64,000 nt of DNA from Hydractinia symbiolongicarpus (GCF_029227915.1 NC_079881.1:31039501-31103500), one strand, 5' to 3'; numbered from the stretch's first letter, positions 45,676 to 53,311 are shown. Notes: generated by a model not told the origin, from the sequence alone. Numbers and translations are program-made.

Positions 45676-46950
45676 ATGGCGGACATTGATATTGATCCGT
45701 TTGGTGACCACGACCAACCCGACGAGGGTACCGATGACTCCACACCTCTGGTACCGATGGAACGCACGCGTGTGCAGATACACACACCTGATGAGGAGAC
45801 ATCATTCGGAGGAGGCTCCACTCAACGTACCAGAGTTACCAGTGAGCTGGTTAAATCGCTCTATGAGAAGCTACTAACTATATATCCAAACGAGAACCCG
45901 AGCGTGATACATACCGATCTGTTTGAGTCTCGTGGTGAATTATACTACAAGGGTGATAACAGACCTCTGACAAATGGTGGATCTCTAAGGGCCACCGGTA
46001 CTATATCAGATATATTAGGCAAGAGAAGGCTGCGTAATTTAGGCTTTGACATACCAAAAGGTAAGATTACAGCCCGACAAGCTGCTAAGCTAAACAAAAT
46101 ACAAGAAGAATTACCCTCGTCATCTAAAATAACAACAGCAAGTGATGTAGAATTAGAAGCTATATCCGGGGATGTGGTAAACAGTACGGAAGATTTAATT
46201 TCATTGGTCAAACAATCTGTAGACCATGAAGCAACCCAGACCGGTGATCTATTTGAATATCCTATGCGTGAATTGCTAGGATTGGATAGATCATTGAGAA
46301 ATATAAGAGGAAGTCTTCAGGATGAAGTTGCAAAAAAGGTTCAGCTCGAACAGCATATTGACAGAGAAAAAAACAAGTTGGAAGAGATGGAAAACACACC
46401 AAATATGACCGAGGAACAACAAAATGAAGCGAAAGAAAGGTTGAAAGGTTTGCAAAATGAGTTGAAAGGCCGGCAAGAGATTATCGATATTCTCAAAGGT
46501 AAACTTAACAGTCAAATAAAACGCATCAGGGAGACGATTACCAAAGTACTTGACAAAGAAACTACATTGGGTGAAAAGATACGAACGCTATTCCGTGAGC
46601 AGGGTATCACCATCGTCAGTGTACAAACGGCATTTGGTATGGTTATCGGCCTTCTAGTTGAAACTTTGACACCAGGGGGTGGGGGGTCATCCACCGGTAA
46701 TACAAAAAATCATGAAAAAACCGAAGGTGGTGCGTGGGAATGGATAAAGAACAAGCTGAGCGCGCTGGGATCTCTCCTGGGTAGATTAGCCGGTGCCGCA
46801 GCCGCATCACTACCGGGTATAATTGGATCCATCGTATCATGGATCCTAAATAGAGCAAAGGAAGCCGTCGGTTGGTCGAGTCAAAACCTGTGGGCTTTGA
46901 TAGTTGGAATCGGAGGTCTGATATACACCTACATGGTTACAAAGCGTTAG
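45676..46950 (+). CDS. Coiled-coil membrane protein conserved in Polintons (function unknown)
   Basis: 424 residues from the ATG at 45676. The frame continues upstream over the divergent gene, but 45676 has an ATGG context and an acidic N-terminus (MADIDIDPFG). About residues 205-300 form a heptad-rich coiled coil (QLEQHIDREKNKLEEME). Next come a hydrophobic segment (about 308-332), a glycine-rich turn (TPGGGGSS), amphipathic helices (WEWIKNKLSALGSLLGRL) and a terminal membrane helix ending in MVTKR. I recognise this type as recurrent in Polintons of marine invertebrates, without an assigned function. A virion-membrane or penetration role is speculation. Confidence 0.85.
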   Translation: MADIDIDPFGDHDQPDEGTDDSTPLVPMERTRVQIHTPDEETSFGGGSTQRTRVTSELVKSLYEKLLTIYPNENPSVIHTDLFESRGELYYKGDNRPLTNGGSLRATGTISDILGKRRLRNLGFDIPKGKITARQAAKLNKIQEELPSSSKITTASDVELEAISGDVVNSTEDLISLVKQSVDHEATQTGDLFEYPMRELLGLDRSLRNIRGSLQDEVAKKVQLEQHIDREKNKLEEMENTPNMTEEQQNEAKERLKGLQNELKGRQEIIDILKGKLNSQIKRIRETITKVLDKETTLGEKIRTLFREQGITIVSVQTAFGMVIGLLVETLTPGGGGSSTGNTKNHEKTEGGAWEWIKNKLSALGSLLGRLAGAAAASLPGIIGSIVSWILNRAKEAVGWSSQNLWALIVGIGGLIYTYMVTKR

Positions 46951-46997
46951 CCATACTGAATATATGTTACATGTGTCATAATACCCGCGGCATAGTA

Positions 46998-47423
46998 CTA
47001 TTTTTCGAAATACCACACGGCACCCCCGACACCGATCATGCTTAGCGCGATAAATGCCAATTCCCGTTCATGCTGGCCGTTGCTGGGTGTATAAAAGTCG
47101 CTCAATACGGGCCTGCGCGGAATATCCGTGAGAGGTGATCCTCCAAATACTTTTTTATATTCCCGCATCGCGTCATCCAGCTCCGTGAATTTACCCTCGG
47201 CCTTCTTCTCAAGTCTGAGCTGTTTATTGATAAAGTCCACCCTCTCTTGTCTTTTACGTTGCCATATAACCTGAGCCTTCTGCAGTTGTTCTATGGCTAG
47301 ATCATGCCGCTTCCGTTCCTTATCTATCCTATCCTTTGATAAACTTGAAAAGAGGTAGCTTGATCCGGTGAAGGCCAAAGCGTTCGCGAAGGCACCTCCC
47401 AACATCATTGCAATTGAAGCCAT
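46998..47423 (-). CDS. Small Polinton-type membrane/coiled-coil protein
   Basis: 141 residues. A hydrophobic N-terminus (MLGGAFANALAFTGSSYLFS), a charged helical middle (RKRHDLAIEQLQKAQVIWQRKRQERVDF is split here only by context) and a C-terminal hydrophobic helix (AFIALSMIGVGGAVWYF). TATATAAAC immediately precedes the ATG. It converges on the 45676 gene with 47 bp between stops. It resembles a small protein recurrent in Polintons; function unknown. Confidence 0.78.
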   Translation of the reverse strand: MASIAMMLGGAFANALAFTGSSYLFSSLSKDRIDKERKRHDLAIEQLQKAQVIWQRKRQERVDFINKQLRLEKKAEGKFTELDDAMREYKKVFGGSPLTDIPRRPVLSDFYTPSNGQHERELAFIALSMIGVGGAVWYFEK

Positions 47424-47453
47424 GTTTATATAATCCGGTATAATATAGTGGCG

Positions 47454-47597
47454 TTATTTTAATACGATAGCTTCGGAGTCCATGACATCAGAGTCGTCTA
47501 TGACCTCGGTATCGATGTATTCCACCTTGGGTAAAATCCTCTCAACTTTCTTGCGCTGGCATAAAACCCAGACCAACCATTCCAGTATTCGCAACAT
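47454..47597 (-). CDS. 47-residue hypothetical protein overlapping the upstream stop
   Basis: It begins MLRILEWLVWVLCQRKK with a short hydrophobic start, then an acidic second half (DTEVIDDSDVMDSEA). Its ATG shares the A of the preceding gene's stop (TAATG at 47595-47599), as in reinitiation-coupled gene pairs. AT-rich TATAAATATATA precedes it. Short but open and well placed between two real genes; function unknown. Confidence 0.55.
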   Translation of the reverse strand: MLRILEWLVWVLCQRKKVERILPKVEYIDTEVIDDSDVMDSEAIVLK

Positions 47598-47824
47598 TAT
47601 ATATTTATAGTTTCAGGTATAATTTTTTGCTTAACCAGATATTCTCTTGACATTTCACTTGCGGCGACTATGGCTACAAGCTTTCCGGTATCTTCCAGGT
47701 CAAACTTCTGAATTAAGGGTGGTGTCATTTTTAATACCTTTTTCCCGAGCATTAAATAGCCTACGGCGAAAACGCATACGACCGATGCCTTATAAATATC
47801 GTTTACTATACTTTTCTTATCCAT
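47597..47824 (-). CDS. Small single-pass membrane protein
   Basis: 75 residues. It begins MDKKSIVNDIYKA, followed by a hydrophobic helix (about 13-31, SVVCVFAVGYLMLGKKVL), then a mixed C-terminus with REYLVKQKIIPE. TATATAAAC directly precedes the ATG, as for the gene at 47423. It resembles a small protein repeatedly seen in Polintons. Function unknown. Confidence 0.7.
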   Translation of the reverse strand: MDKKSIVNDIYKASVVCVFAVGYLMLGKKVLKMTPPLIQKFDLEDTGKLVAIVAASEMSREYLVKQKIIPETINI

Positions 47825-47865
47825 GTTTATATACTTCGAGATTATAATATCGCGATATTATCCCT

Positions 47866-48297
47866 TTATTCCATTTCAAGTTTACTCCTAGTTTTTTTAG
47901 TGTCCGATGGAGCTCTCGGCGGGGTATCCTTCACCTTACTCTGCGAGGTGTTGTTCCTCATCACCACCAACGCTCCAATTATTACCATGACTATAACACC
48001 GCCGCCCATTATTGCGTAGTTGTTAACCCCACCTTTGGGACCATCTTTCACGGAATCCTCAATTACAATATCCTTAGGATCCTCCAACAGTGTCTGAGGT
48101 GCCGACCGTGTCTCCGACTGCTCCTGAGGTGTCGGCTGCGTTTGTGTCTGAGGCGTAGGCTGTGCTTGAGTCTCTGCCTGCGCCATGAGCAATCTTTTAT
48201 AATCCTCCCTCTTTTTACGGTTGTATTCGGCCAGTCTCTTACCCGCCTCAACCTTTTTGGGGTTCTTCGTTGTCACCTGAACTGGAGTATCCGACAT
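47866..48297 (-). CDS. Small membrane protein with basic N-terminus and Gln/Pro linker
   Basis: 143 residues. A basic N-terminal helix (KKVEAGKRLAEYNRKKRE, about 14-31), a low-complexity linker rich in Q, T and P (45-70), one membrane helix (about 94-112, YAIMGGGVIVMVIIGALVV) and a polar tail. Its start overlaps the end of the upstream ORF by about 50 nt in another frame. The KKVEAGKRLAE.NR.KRE signature is, to my recollection, recurrent in Polinton small proteins. Probably a structural membrane component; inferred. Confidence 0.75.
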   Translation of the reverse strand: MSDTPVQVTTKNPKKVEAGKRLAEYNRKKREDYKRLLMAQAETQAQPTPQTQTQPTPQEQSETRSAPQTLLEDPKDIVIEDSVKDGPKGGVNNYAIMGGGVIVMVIIGALVVMRNNTSQSKVKDTPPRAPSDTKKTRSKLEME

Positions 48298-48871
48298 CTT
48301 TAGTATCCGTATCGATATTGTTTAAATTTTTTCCTGCGATATAATGCCTACCTGTTATTAAACCTACGCTGATTGGTGATAGTAGTGATCCGAACTTATA
48401 ATATAGATCACATGTGAACCTTTGGAGTGCCGAGTTTAGGAACGAATCATTCTCCAGGTCATCACTCAGAGCCTTTTGATTTTTTATGCCCAGAGCCGCA
48501 CAGGCACCCAGGGAGTACATGTGGATTATTGACTCCCCCACAGACTTTACCATTTGACCTGACAGTTTAGCCTCGTATATGGCGAAAAATTTATCCACCT
48601 CATTATTCCCGAGCTTCTGGATCCCCGCCTCCGTATACATCTTCCCCAGATACAGGATACTATTTCCGGTCAGCACGCACTCGAGCAATTTCTGTCTCTT
48701 CCCATCATCCTGGTCATCCCGTTCATCGATAAAAATTAGGTTGTCAATTGCTGTTTCAGCCATTTTCAATAGTGATAGGTATTTTTTAATACAAAAAAGG
48801 CAAAAACTAACCAATACCAGCAATAGCGCCACGGCTGTCACCAGTAATATGAAATTTATATATTCTATCAT
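48248..48871 (-). CDS. Membrane protein moiety downstream of the ATPase (possible separate gene)
   Basis: If initiated at 48871, 207 residues; at 48763 (AAAATGG context), 171. It has an N-terminal membrane helix (FILLVTAVALLLVLVSFCLF), then a soluble helical domain with KLLECVLTGNSILYLGKMY, ESIIHMYSLGACAALG and SALQRFTCDLYYKFGSLLSP. In other Polintons I associate this domain with an independent gene, which favours separate translation after the hairpin at 48908. Function unknown. Confidence 0.65.
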   Translation of the reverse strand: MIEYINFILLVTAVALLLVLVSFCLFCIKKYLSLLKMAETAIDNLIFIDERDDQDDGKRQKLLECVLTGNSILYLGKMYTEAGIQKLGNNEVDKFFAIYEAKLSGQMVKSVGESIIHMYSLGACAALGIKNQKALSDDLENDSFLNSALQRFTCDLYYKFGSLLSPISVGLITGRHYIAGKNLNNIDTDTKDVGYSSSGDNEEPQKG

Positions 48872-49540
48872 GGTATTGTAGGATAGTACTGTAGTTTTTC
48901 CTATAGATTTGTTACAAGACTCTTGTAACAAAAAATGCCCATTCTGGCAAATCACGTGAGTTCGTGGAGATTCCATCCTCATGACTAAATGTGTATATTT
49001 GCCATCTTTCAGCCTTTCCTTGACCTTCTGGATCTCCGACGATTCAATGACATCATTCTCTTTGTGGATGGTTGCGAGATCATCCCTGTCCTTCGGATAC
49101 AACACATATAACATTTTTGCCTGCCTTCGTAAGTTCTTCGGTATCGCGGTGTATGATTGTGTCAGTAGCCACATGGTGTGGTTTCGATGTCGACCGCTGA
49201 TGGCCAGCTCCAGAAGCGGTTGCCTCTTTTTGTCCAGTTTCTCATCCGCGATGATGTCGTCGATCAGGAATAATGTTTTGTATCCGGCACAGAAATCCGT
49301 CATCTTTTGGATCCATTCATACAACATGCCCATGGGCTTAATTAGAATCACATATCTATCCCTCCAGAACCAGTTACTCCCCATATATGTCTTGTTCCAT
49401 CTTAATGTTGGACATATAATCACAATGAAATCGAAGTGGTTGCAGTACACGCTCTCTAGCAGTTTTACAACGCGTTGGGATTTTCCGCAGCCCGTGGGAC
49501 CGACGAATAATGCCGTGTGAGGATCTTTCATGTAGTCCAT
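48248..49540 (-). CDS. ATP: Packaging ATPase (A32-like) fused in frame to a membrane protein
   Basis: 430 codons from the ATG at 49540; the longer frame from 49567 overlaps the capsid gene. The ATPase part is about 1-203: Walker A GPTGCGKS (14-21), Walker B LFLIDD (90-95) and the LLTQSY sensor-like motif (125-130). It powers genome packaging in this virus lineage. The ATG follows the capsid stop by one base (TAAGATG). At about residue 203 the frame enters a hairpin of the class that elsewhere lies after stop codons, and no stop intervenes, so it continues into a second protein (48248-48871). Either the ATPase stop was lost or a true fusion exists. Separate initiation at 48871 or 48763 is also possible. 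Confidence 0.88.
   Translation of the reverse strand: MDYMKDPHTALFVGPTGCGKSQRVVKLLESVYCNHFDFIVIICPTLRWNKTYMGSNWFWRDRYVILIKPMGMLYEWIQKMTDFCAGYKTLFLIDDIIADEKLDKKRQPLLELAISGRHRNHTMWLLTQSYTAIPKNLRRQAKMLYVLYPKDRDDLATIHKENDVIESSEIQKVKERLKDGKYTHLVMRMESPRTHVICQNGHFLLQESCNKSIGKTTVLSYNTMIEYINFILLVTAVALLLVLVSFCLFCIKKYLSLLKMAETAIDNLIFIDERDDQDDGKRQKLLECVLTGNSILYLGKMYTEAGIQKLGNNEVDKFFAIYEAKLSGQMVKSVGESIIHMYSLGACAALGIKNQKALSDDLENDSFLNSALQRFTCDLYYKFGSLLSPISVGLITGRHYIAGKNLNNIDTDTKDVGYSSSGDNEEPQKG
48908..48932 (-). terminator. Hairpin within the ATPase ORF (TTTGTTAC class)
   Basis: A near-perfect palindrome, TTTGTTACAAGA / TCTTGTAACAAA around one C. On the minus strand it is preceded by GGGCATTTTT exactly as at 41508 and 42974, but here the ATPase frame has no stop before it. 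Confidence 0.6.
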
Positions 49541-49541
49541 C

Positions 49542-50861
49542 TTAATATAGTACATCCATAATTTCACCGTTTTGAATATTTAATTGAGCATCCATGATTA
49601 GATATATGTAGGCGTTTAAGGATCCCGCGGTTTCGGCCGTCTTTTCAACTTGCAGTGTGATCCCCTCGCTCGCATTTTCAATCCGTCGGCCGGTCCCGTG
49701 CAGTGAGTTTTCATCTATGGTTCTGAAATCCAGCCATAGAGCATATTTCGTGGTTAGGTAGTCCGCGACCTTCACATCATGTAGTTGCAGATGTTTCTGT
49801 ATTTCACCGGCGTTACCATCCCTTTGTTTGCCCTCCGCGAAATACTTGCATATTTCACCATAATGCTCAAACGGTTGCATCCCCAGAGCGAAAAGTTGGT
49901 TAGGCTTACCCTCAACTATGGCGGATACCTTTTTGATCTTGGGATTGTAGAACCTACCTGTATCTCGTTTGTAAGCTTTCTCTTCCTCAAACAGAACTAA
50001 TATACCCTTCAGAGACTTGCACGGTGTATTGAACGACCAATTCCACGTTGTGTCCGACTTATCCACCCTAATTTGTCTATGTCTCAGAAACCTGTCGTAA
50101 AGTACGGCCATGTTTTGGTATTCATTTGAGATGAATCTGGCGAGTGTGGGTTGTGTCACAATCTCATATTCTAGAGATATGTTGGAGATTTTGTATTTAG
50201 CATCCGGCGCCGGTGCCGTGGCGGAACCCGAAGGTTTGGTAGGTGTTGATAATACTACCCTGTCATAATTGTTGAATGTTATCTCATAACACAGCCTATT
50301 ACCTAATCCGGCCTGATAATAAGGAATCGTGCTATCCAACATTTCAAAATCTAGTGGTATGGTGAACTTGTTTTTGTATGCATCATAAATAGCTTTGTCC
50401 GCCACCTCCGATGCGTCTTTATCCGCAGCTCCAACTCTCACTTTCATACAGTTTTCTGTACACCCTTCATCAAAGATGATACCTTGCCTTATTGCATTTC
50501 TTTTTTCGGACTTGGTTAGCCATAAATCTCTGTAGCACCCGAAAAGATCAAAGTCATCAATGCTCAGAATCTCGGTACCCTCGAACTTGATAGCTAGCTT
50601 TTTAACAATTGCCCTCCCGATGTTAGAGACCAATGTTCTCTTCGTGTCGACTTTTGACTCGAGTTCAACGTCGAAACTTATTTTTGAAGTCCCCGGAACA
50701 ATAACATCATCGTTACCTAAATTAGGGAACCTAATCAGGAGTAACTGGTTCTGATCAATCTCACTTGGGTTGTGAGTGACAATAACTTTTTGATGCGTTC
50801 CTTTTACGCCATGTGCGGTTCTAAGTGAACGCTCTGGGTTTAACTTTTTCCCGTATTCCAT
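49542..50861 (-). CDS. MCP: Major capsid protein (double jelly-roll type)
   Basis: 439 residues, intact. It forms the capsid shell capsomer in Polinton-type viruses. I recognise it from its size, its place directly upstream of the packaging ATPase, and a strand-rich sequence with alternating short hydrophobic stretches (TSKISFDVELES, RAIVKKLAIKFEG, WNWSFNTPCKSLKGILVLFEE, TKYALWLDFRTIDENS, YIYLIMDAQLNI). There is no signal peptide or membrane helix. It begins MEYGKKLNPER; the conserved IDDFDLFGCYRDLWL region spans about 101-115. Its stop and the ATPase start are one base apart, suggesting linked expression. Fold assignment is by recognition and should be tested by structure prediction. Confidence 0.88.
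   Translation of the reverse strand: MEYGKKLNPERSLRTAHGVKGTHQKVIVTHNPSEIDQNQLLLIRFPNLGNDDVIVPGTSKISFDVELESKVDTKRTLVSNIGRAIVKKLAIKFEGTEILSIDDFDLFGCYRDLWLTKSEKRNAIRQGIIFDEGCTENCMKVRVGAADKDASEVADKAIYDAYKNKFTIPLDFEMLDSTIPYYQAGLGNRLCYEITFNNYDRVVLSTPTKPSGSATAPAPDAKYKISNISLEYEIVTQPTLARFISNEYQNMAVLYDRFLRHRQIRVDKSDTTWNWSFNTPCKSLKGILVLFEEEKAYKRDTGRFYNPKIKKVSAIVEGKPNQLFALGMQPFEHYGEICKYFAEGKQRDGNAGEIQKHLQLHDVKVADYLTTKYALWLDFRTIDENSLHGTGRRIENASEGITLQVEKTAETAGSLNAYIYLIMDAQLNIQNGEIMDVLY
50541..50561 (-). repeat. 21-bp exact match to the SAP-RING gene
   Basis: This encodes IDDFDLF (residues 101-107 of the capsid protein) with the same 21 bases as 42026-42046. Confidence 0.85.
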
Positions 50862-50916
50862 GCTATTCCATATTACTTTTATTTTATTTTACTTTAATTC
50901 GGTTAATGCTATTGTA

Positions 50917-51480
50917 TCATCTGTCCGCCGTATCTCTTATGTGTAGGGTAACTGCTGTCTTCATACCACCCCATAGCACCTTACCATCCTGACCTGTGAC
51001 TCTCATGGTAAGTGATTGAAGTAAACCTTTCTTTAGTTTCTTATATTGCGGATTTTTCGGTTCAATATATGTAAAATCACCACCATACTCGGATATATGA
51101 TATGTCATCAGGTTGTTGCTATATTCACCATCTTTAAGATTTAACGAGTTATCCAATTCATTAAGATTAAAATGTAGTTCCGTTATACCCCCTAGATTGA
51201 ATATTTTACTCAACTTAGAGTTTCTAGCTAGTTGTGTTGATTTTACATCACCTCTAACGATTGAATTCAACTCCCTCCCCGTGTAGTGCTGACCCTGTTG
51301 TAACCTAACCGTGGTAACTCCATCAGCCAAGGGTATATCTATTGGAGCTGTAGCTACATATGTGACATTATCCGAAAACGTCTCCACGATCGCAACCTCC
51401 TTTGTACCATGCGAGTTGTCTATCGGTTGATACAAATAGATTTTCTTCTCGCTATTTACGTCCTTTATTGTGATATACAT
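50917..51480 (-). CDS. Putative minor capsid (penton-like) protein
   Basis: 187 residues, strand-rich with no membrane helix. Short beta-like segments include MYITIKDVN, KKIYLYQPID, NVTYVATAPIDIPL, ITELHFNLNEL, QSLTMRVTGQDGKVLWGG and TAVTLHIRD. Its length, strand content and position 55 bp upstream of the major capsid gene fit a single jelly-roll minor capsid protein, which Polintons are known to encode. I cannot show the fold from sequence alone; a fibre or other virion protein is the alternative. CTAATATAATA sits directly before the ATG. Confidence 0.6.
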   Translation of the reverse strand: MYITIKDVNSEKKIYLYQPIDNSHGTKEVAIVETFSDNVTYVATAPIDIPLADGVTTVRLQQGQHYTGRELNSIVRGDVKSTQLARNSKLSKIFNLGGITELHFNLNELDNSLNLKDGEYSNNLMTYHISEYGGDFTYIEPKNPQYKKLKKGLLQSLTMRVTGQDGKVLWGGMKTAVTLHIRDTADR

Positions 51481-51518
51481 TATTATATTAGAGATTGTGA
51501 ATATATTTAAATCAAAGA

Positions 51519-52697
51519 ATGGATGATATTTTCAGATATAACCCGAATGCGGCATATAAGCCAAATGGAGGGCTGGATCTTCAAATATTGGGCGCTAGGG
51601 ATCTGTACAAACAGGCCATTATTGTGTCTGAAAGTGGCTCTTTCCCCGCTTCCTTTCCTAATATTTTTACCAATTATGAACTTAGTCATAACGCGCAACG
51701 TATGAGAATTTGGAATGAGCAACCTTTTAGATTATGGCAAACCCAGCTAAATTTCGCCACTTGGTGCGCTTCAAGTGCCTGTGGGGTAAGTTCGGAACAC
51801 CTGAAGGATGGTAGATCTATGGTTAGGTCAATATGTCGTTTTCATGTGTATTATCACATTAGACGAATCATTAAGCGCCTACAGACACCTCTACCCTTTG
51901 AGGATAGTTTTAATCAATATGATAATCCTTATTCAAATGAGGAATTTCTAAAAATCTGTGGTGAGTATGATGTTGATTCCAACCCCATGAAATACAGAGG
52001 TCAGTACTTTTTCACTTCATATCAAAAAAGACGTAAAGACTATCCAACTCCCGGGTTGAGTTATTTCACTAACGACTCCATGACGCGGTGGATTGTGGAA
52101 AAATCCGATGGATTTACAAAAACGGGCCTTGTGAAGATCTCGAGCAGTGTTAGGGCCTATGCCTATCTTGTTCTTAGTTCTCAAGCCTCGGCGCGCTCAT
52201 CCATCCTCGGTAATGATTCAAGTGCTCTGACCGCTCAAAGAGTTTTTATGAATAACCTTGAGGATATTGTTAACCGTAGGGTCGATATTCAGGAGGACAT
52301 TAAACGTTATCAGGATACGTTAAACTACGCTTCAAGTAAGGTTGATTATTCGGTTGGACAAGGTATTTATATGTTACCTAGTGACATGAATCTCAGAATT
52401 AAGACAGGGGTGGTAGGTTACAACAACAAGATTTTGATATCGGGTGAAGATCTTACCATTGGTATCAATCGAAAGGTCAATGTTACCGAATCACATAAGA
52501 TAACTAAAAAGAAGCCTGTAACACCCGATCATCCTGATCATCCTGATAAACACATTACCGTACACCACGTGGATACTACAGATAAACACATTACTGCACC
52601 TTACCACAAAGATACTCCTCCTACACACGAAGATGAGAAGATCGCTCTTGTGATTGTTATGACAACAGGTTATTTCATATGGTATTTGTTTAGATAA
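51519..52697 (+). CDS. Large conserved Polinton protein with C-terminal membrane anchor (function unknown)
   Basis: 392 residues, intact. The N-terminal ~310 residues are globular, with distinctive WCASSACGVSSEHL, SICRFHVYYHIRRIIKRLQ and NRRVDIQEDIKRYQDTLNY segments. A histidine- and proline-rich low-complexity linker follows (TPDHPDHPDKHITVHHVDTT, about 335-372), then a terminal hydrophobic helix (IALVIVMTTGYFIWYLF). It is divergent from the minor capsid gene with 38 bp between starts. I recognise the family as recurrent in cnidarian-type Polintons without assigned function. A C-terminal anchor suggests a virion surface or membrane role. Confidence 0.85.
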   Translation: MDDIFRYNPNAAYKPNGGLDLQILGARDLYKQAIIVSESGSFPASFPNIFTNYELSHNAQRMRIWNEQPFRLWQTQLNFATWCASSACGVSSEHLKDGRSMVRSICRFHVYYHIRRIIKRLQTPLPFEDSFNQYDNPYSNEEFLKICGEYDVDSNPMKYRGQYFFTSYQKRRKDYPTPGLSYFTNDSMTRWIVEKSDGFTKTGLVKISSSVRAYAYLVLSSQASARSSILGNDSSALTAQRVFMNNLEDIVNRRVDIQEDIKRYQDTLNYASSKVDYSVGQGIYMLPSDMNLRIKTGVVGYNNKILISGEDLTIGINRKVNVTESHKITKKKPVTPDHPDHPDKHITVHHVDTTDKHITAPYHKDTPPTHEDEKIALVIVMTTGYFIWYLFR

Positions 52698-52701
52698 AGA
52701 A

Positions 52702-52709
52702 TGACGTCA
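52702..52709. promoter_or_regulatory. Perfect CRE palindrome TGACGTCA
   Basis: TGACGTCA is the consensus site for animal CREB/ATF factors. It sits at the outer edge of a large inverted repeat upstream of the last plus-strand gene. An 8-bp match can occur by chance. Confidence 0.4.
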
Positions 52710-52715
52710 ATTAAA

Positions 52716-52873
52716 TGTCAATCAAGCCAGAATAACAATAGAGAAACAATGCATTCCTTACATACCAAATATCCTTAGCAACGGCTACTTTCGTTTTAAC
52801 TTTTTTCTTATGTAAACAACTTTCTGGTATGTAAAATATGTAAAATCCTATTGTTATAAGCGTTTGATTGACA
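52716..52873. repeat. Three-block inverted repeat (cruciform-capable)
   Basis: The left arm has TGTCAATCAA, 6 bp, ATAACAATAG, 16 bp, TTACATACCA. The right arm is the mirror image: TGGTATGTAA (52825), 13 bp, CTATTGTTAT (52848), 6 bp, TTGATTGACA (52864-52873). The arms surround about 57 bp of AT-rich loop. It lies in the 259-bp gap before the 111-residue gene. It may be a regulatory dyad, an origin-like structure or a small non-autonomous insertion; no target duplication is seen. Confidence 0.8.
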
Positions 52874-52956
52874 GATGGTTTTACAAGATAACAAAAACTG
52901 CTTTCCGATAGAATCTATAAGTGGTATAAAGAGATGTAATCGTGAATATAAACACA

Positions 52957-53292
52957 ATGGCTTTTCCAACAGTTGAAGAATTTGAACAAAACATAGAACA
53001 AGTTACTCCAATCATAAAGTGGAGAGAGCTGCCTAAAAACGATATTTACCTTGTTAAATATGTGAAAGAGATGGAAATATCAAGACCCGGTGCTCTTTCT
53101 GAAAAATCTATGTATGCGGAGGTTCAAGATAGAATGGGAAATAAATATAAGACATGGTTGCCTGCAAAACTTTGTGATGAATTGAAGGATTATGGTTGGA
53201 AGGGTGATGCCTTTGTCAGATCAAATGGTCTCAAGCAATCTCAAAAGAATCATGAAAATCAATTCTTCAGATATGACATTATGTGGCGCTAA
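52957..53292 (+). CDS. Small soluble protein, possibly single-strand DNA-binding-like
   Basis: 111 residues from ATG 52957, which has a strong ACAATGG context and a TATAAA stretch just upstream; the frame extends only a few codons further without an ATG. It is strand-rich with IIKWRELPKNDIYLVKYVKEM, MYAEVQDRMGNKYKTWLPAK split by turns, then GLKQSQKNHENQFFRYDIMW. The pattern resembles small OB-like proteins near Polinton termini, but I cannot confirm it. It is the right-most gene and is followed by a hairpin 20 bp past the stop. Confidence 0.65.
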   Translation: MAFPTVEEFEQNIEQVTPIIKWRELPKNDIYLVKYVKEMEISRPGALSEKSMYAEVQDRMGNKYKTWLPAKLCDELKDYGWKGDAFVRSNGLKQSQKNHENQFFRYDIMWR

Positions 53293-53311
53293 ACCTTGCA
53301 ATGTTGCAATC

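Noticed and set aside
46970-46987. Imperfect palindrome between the convergent genes at 46950 and 46998
   Set aside because: TATGTTACATGTGTCATA has mismatched pairs and does not match either hairpin class well enough to call a terminator.
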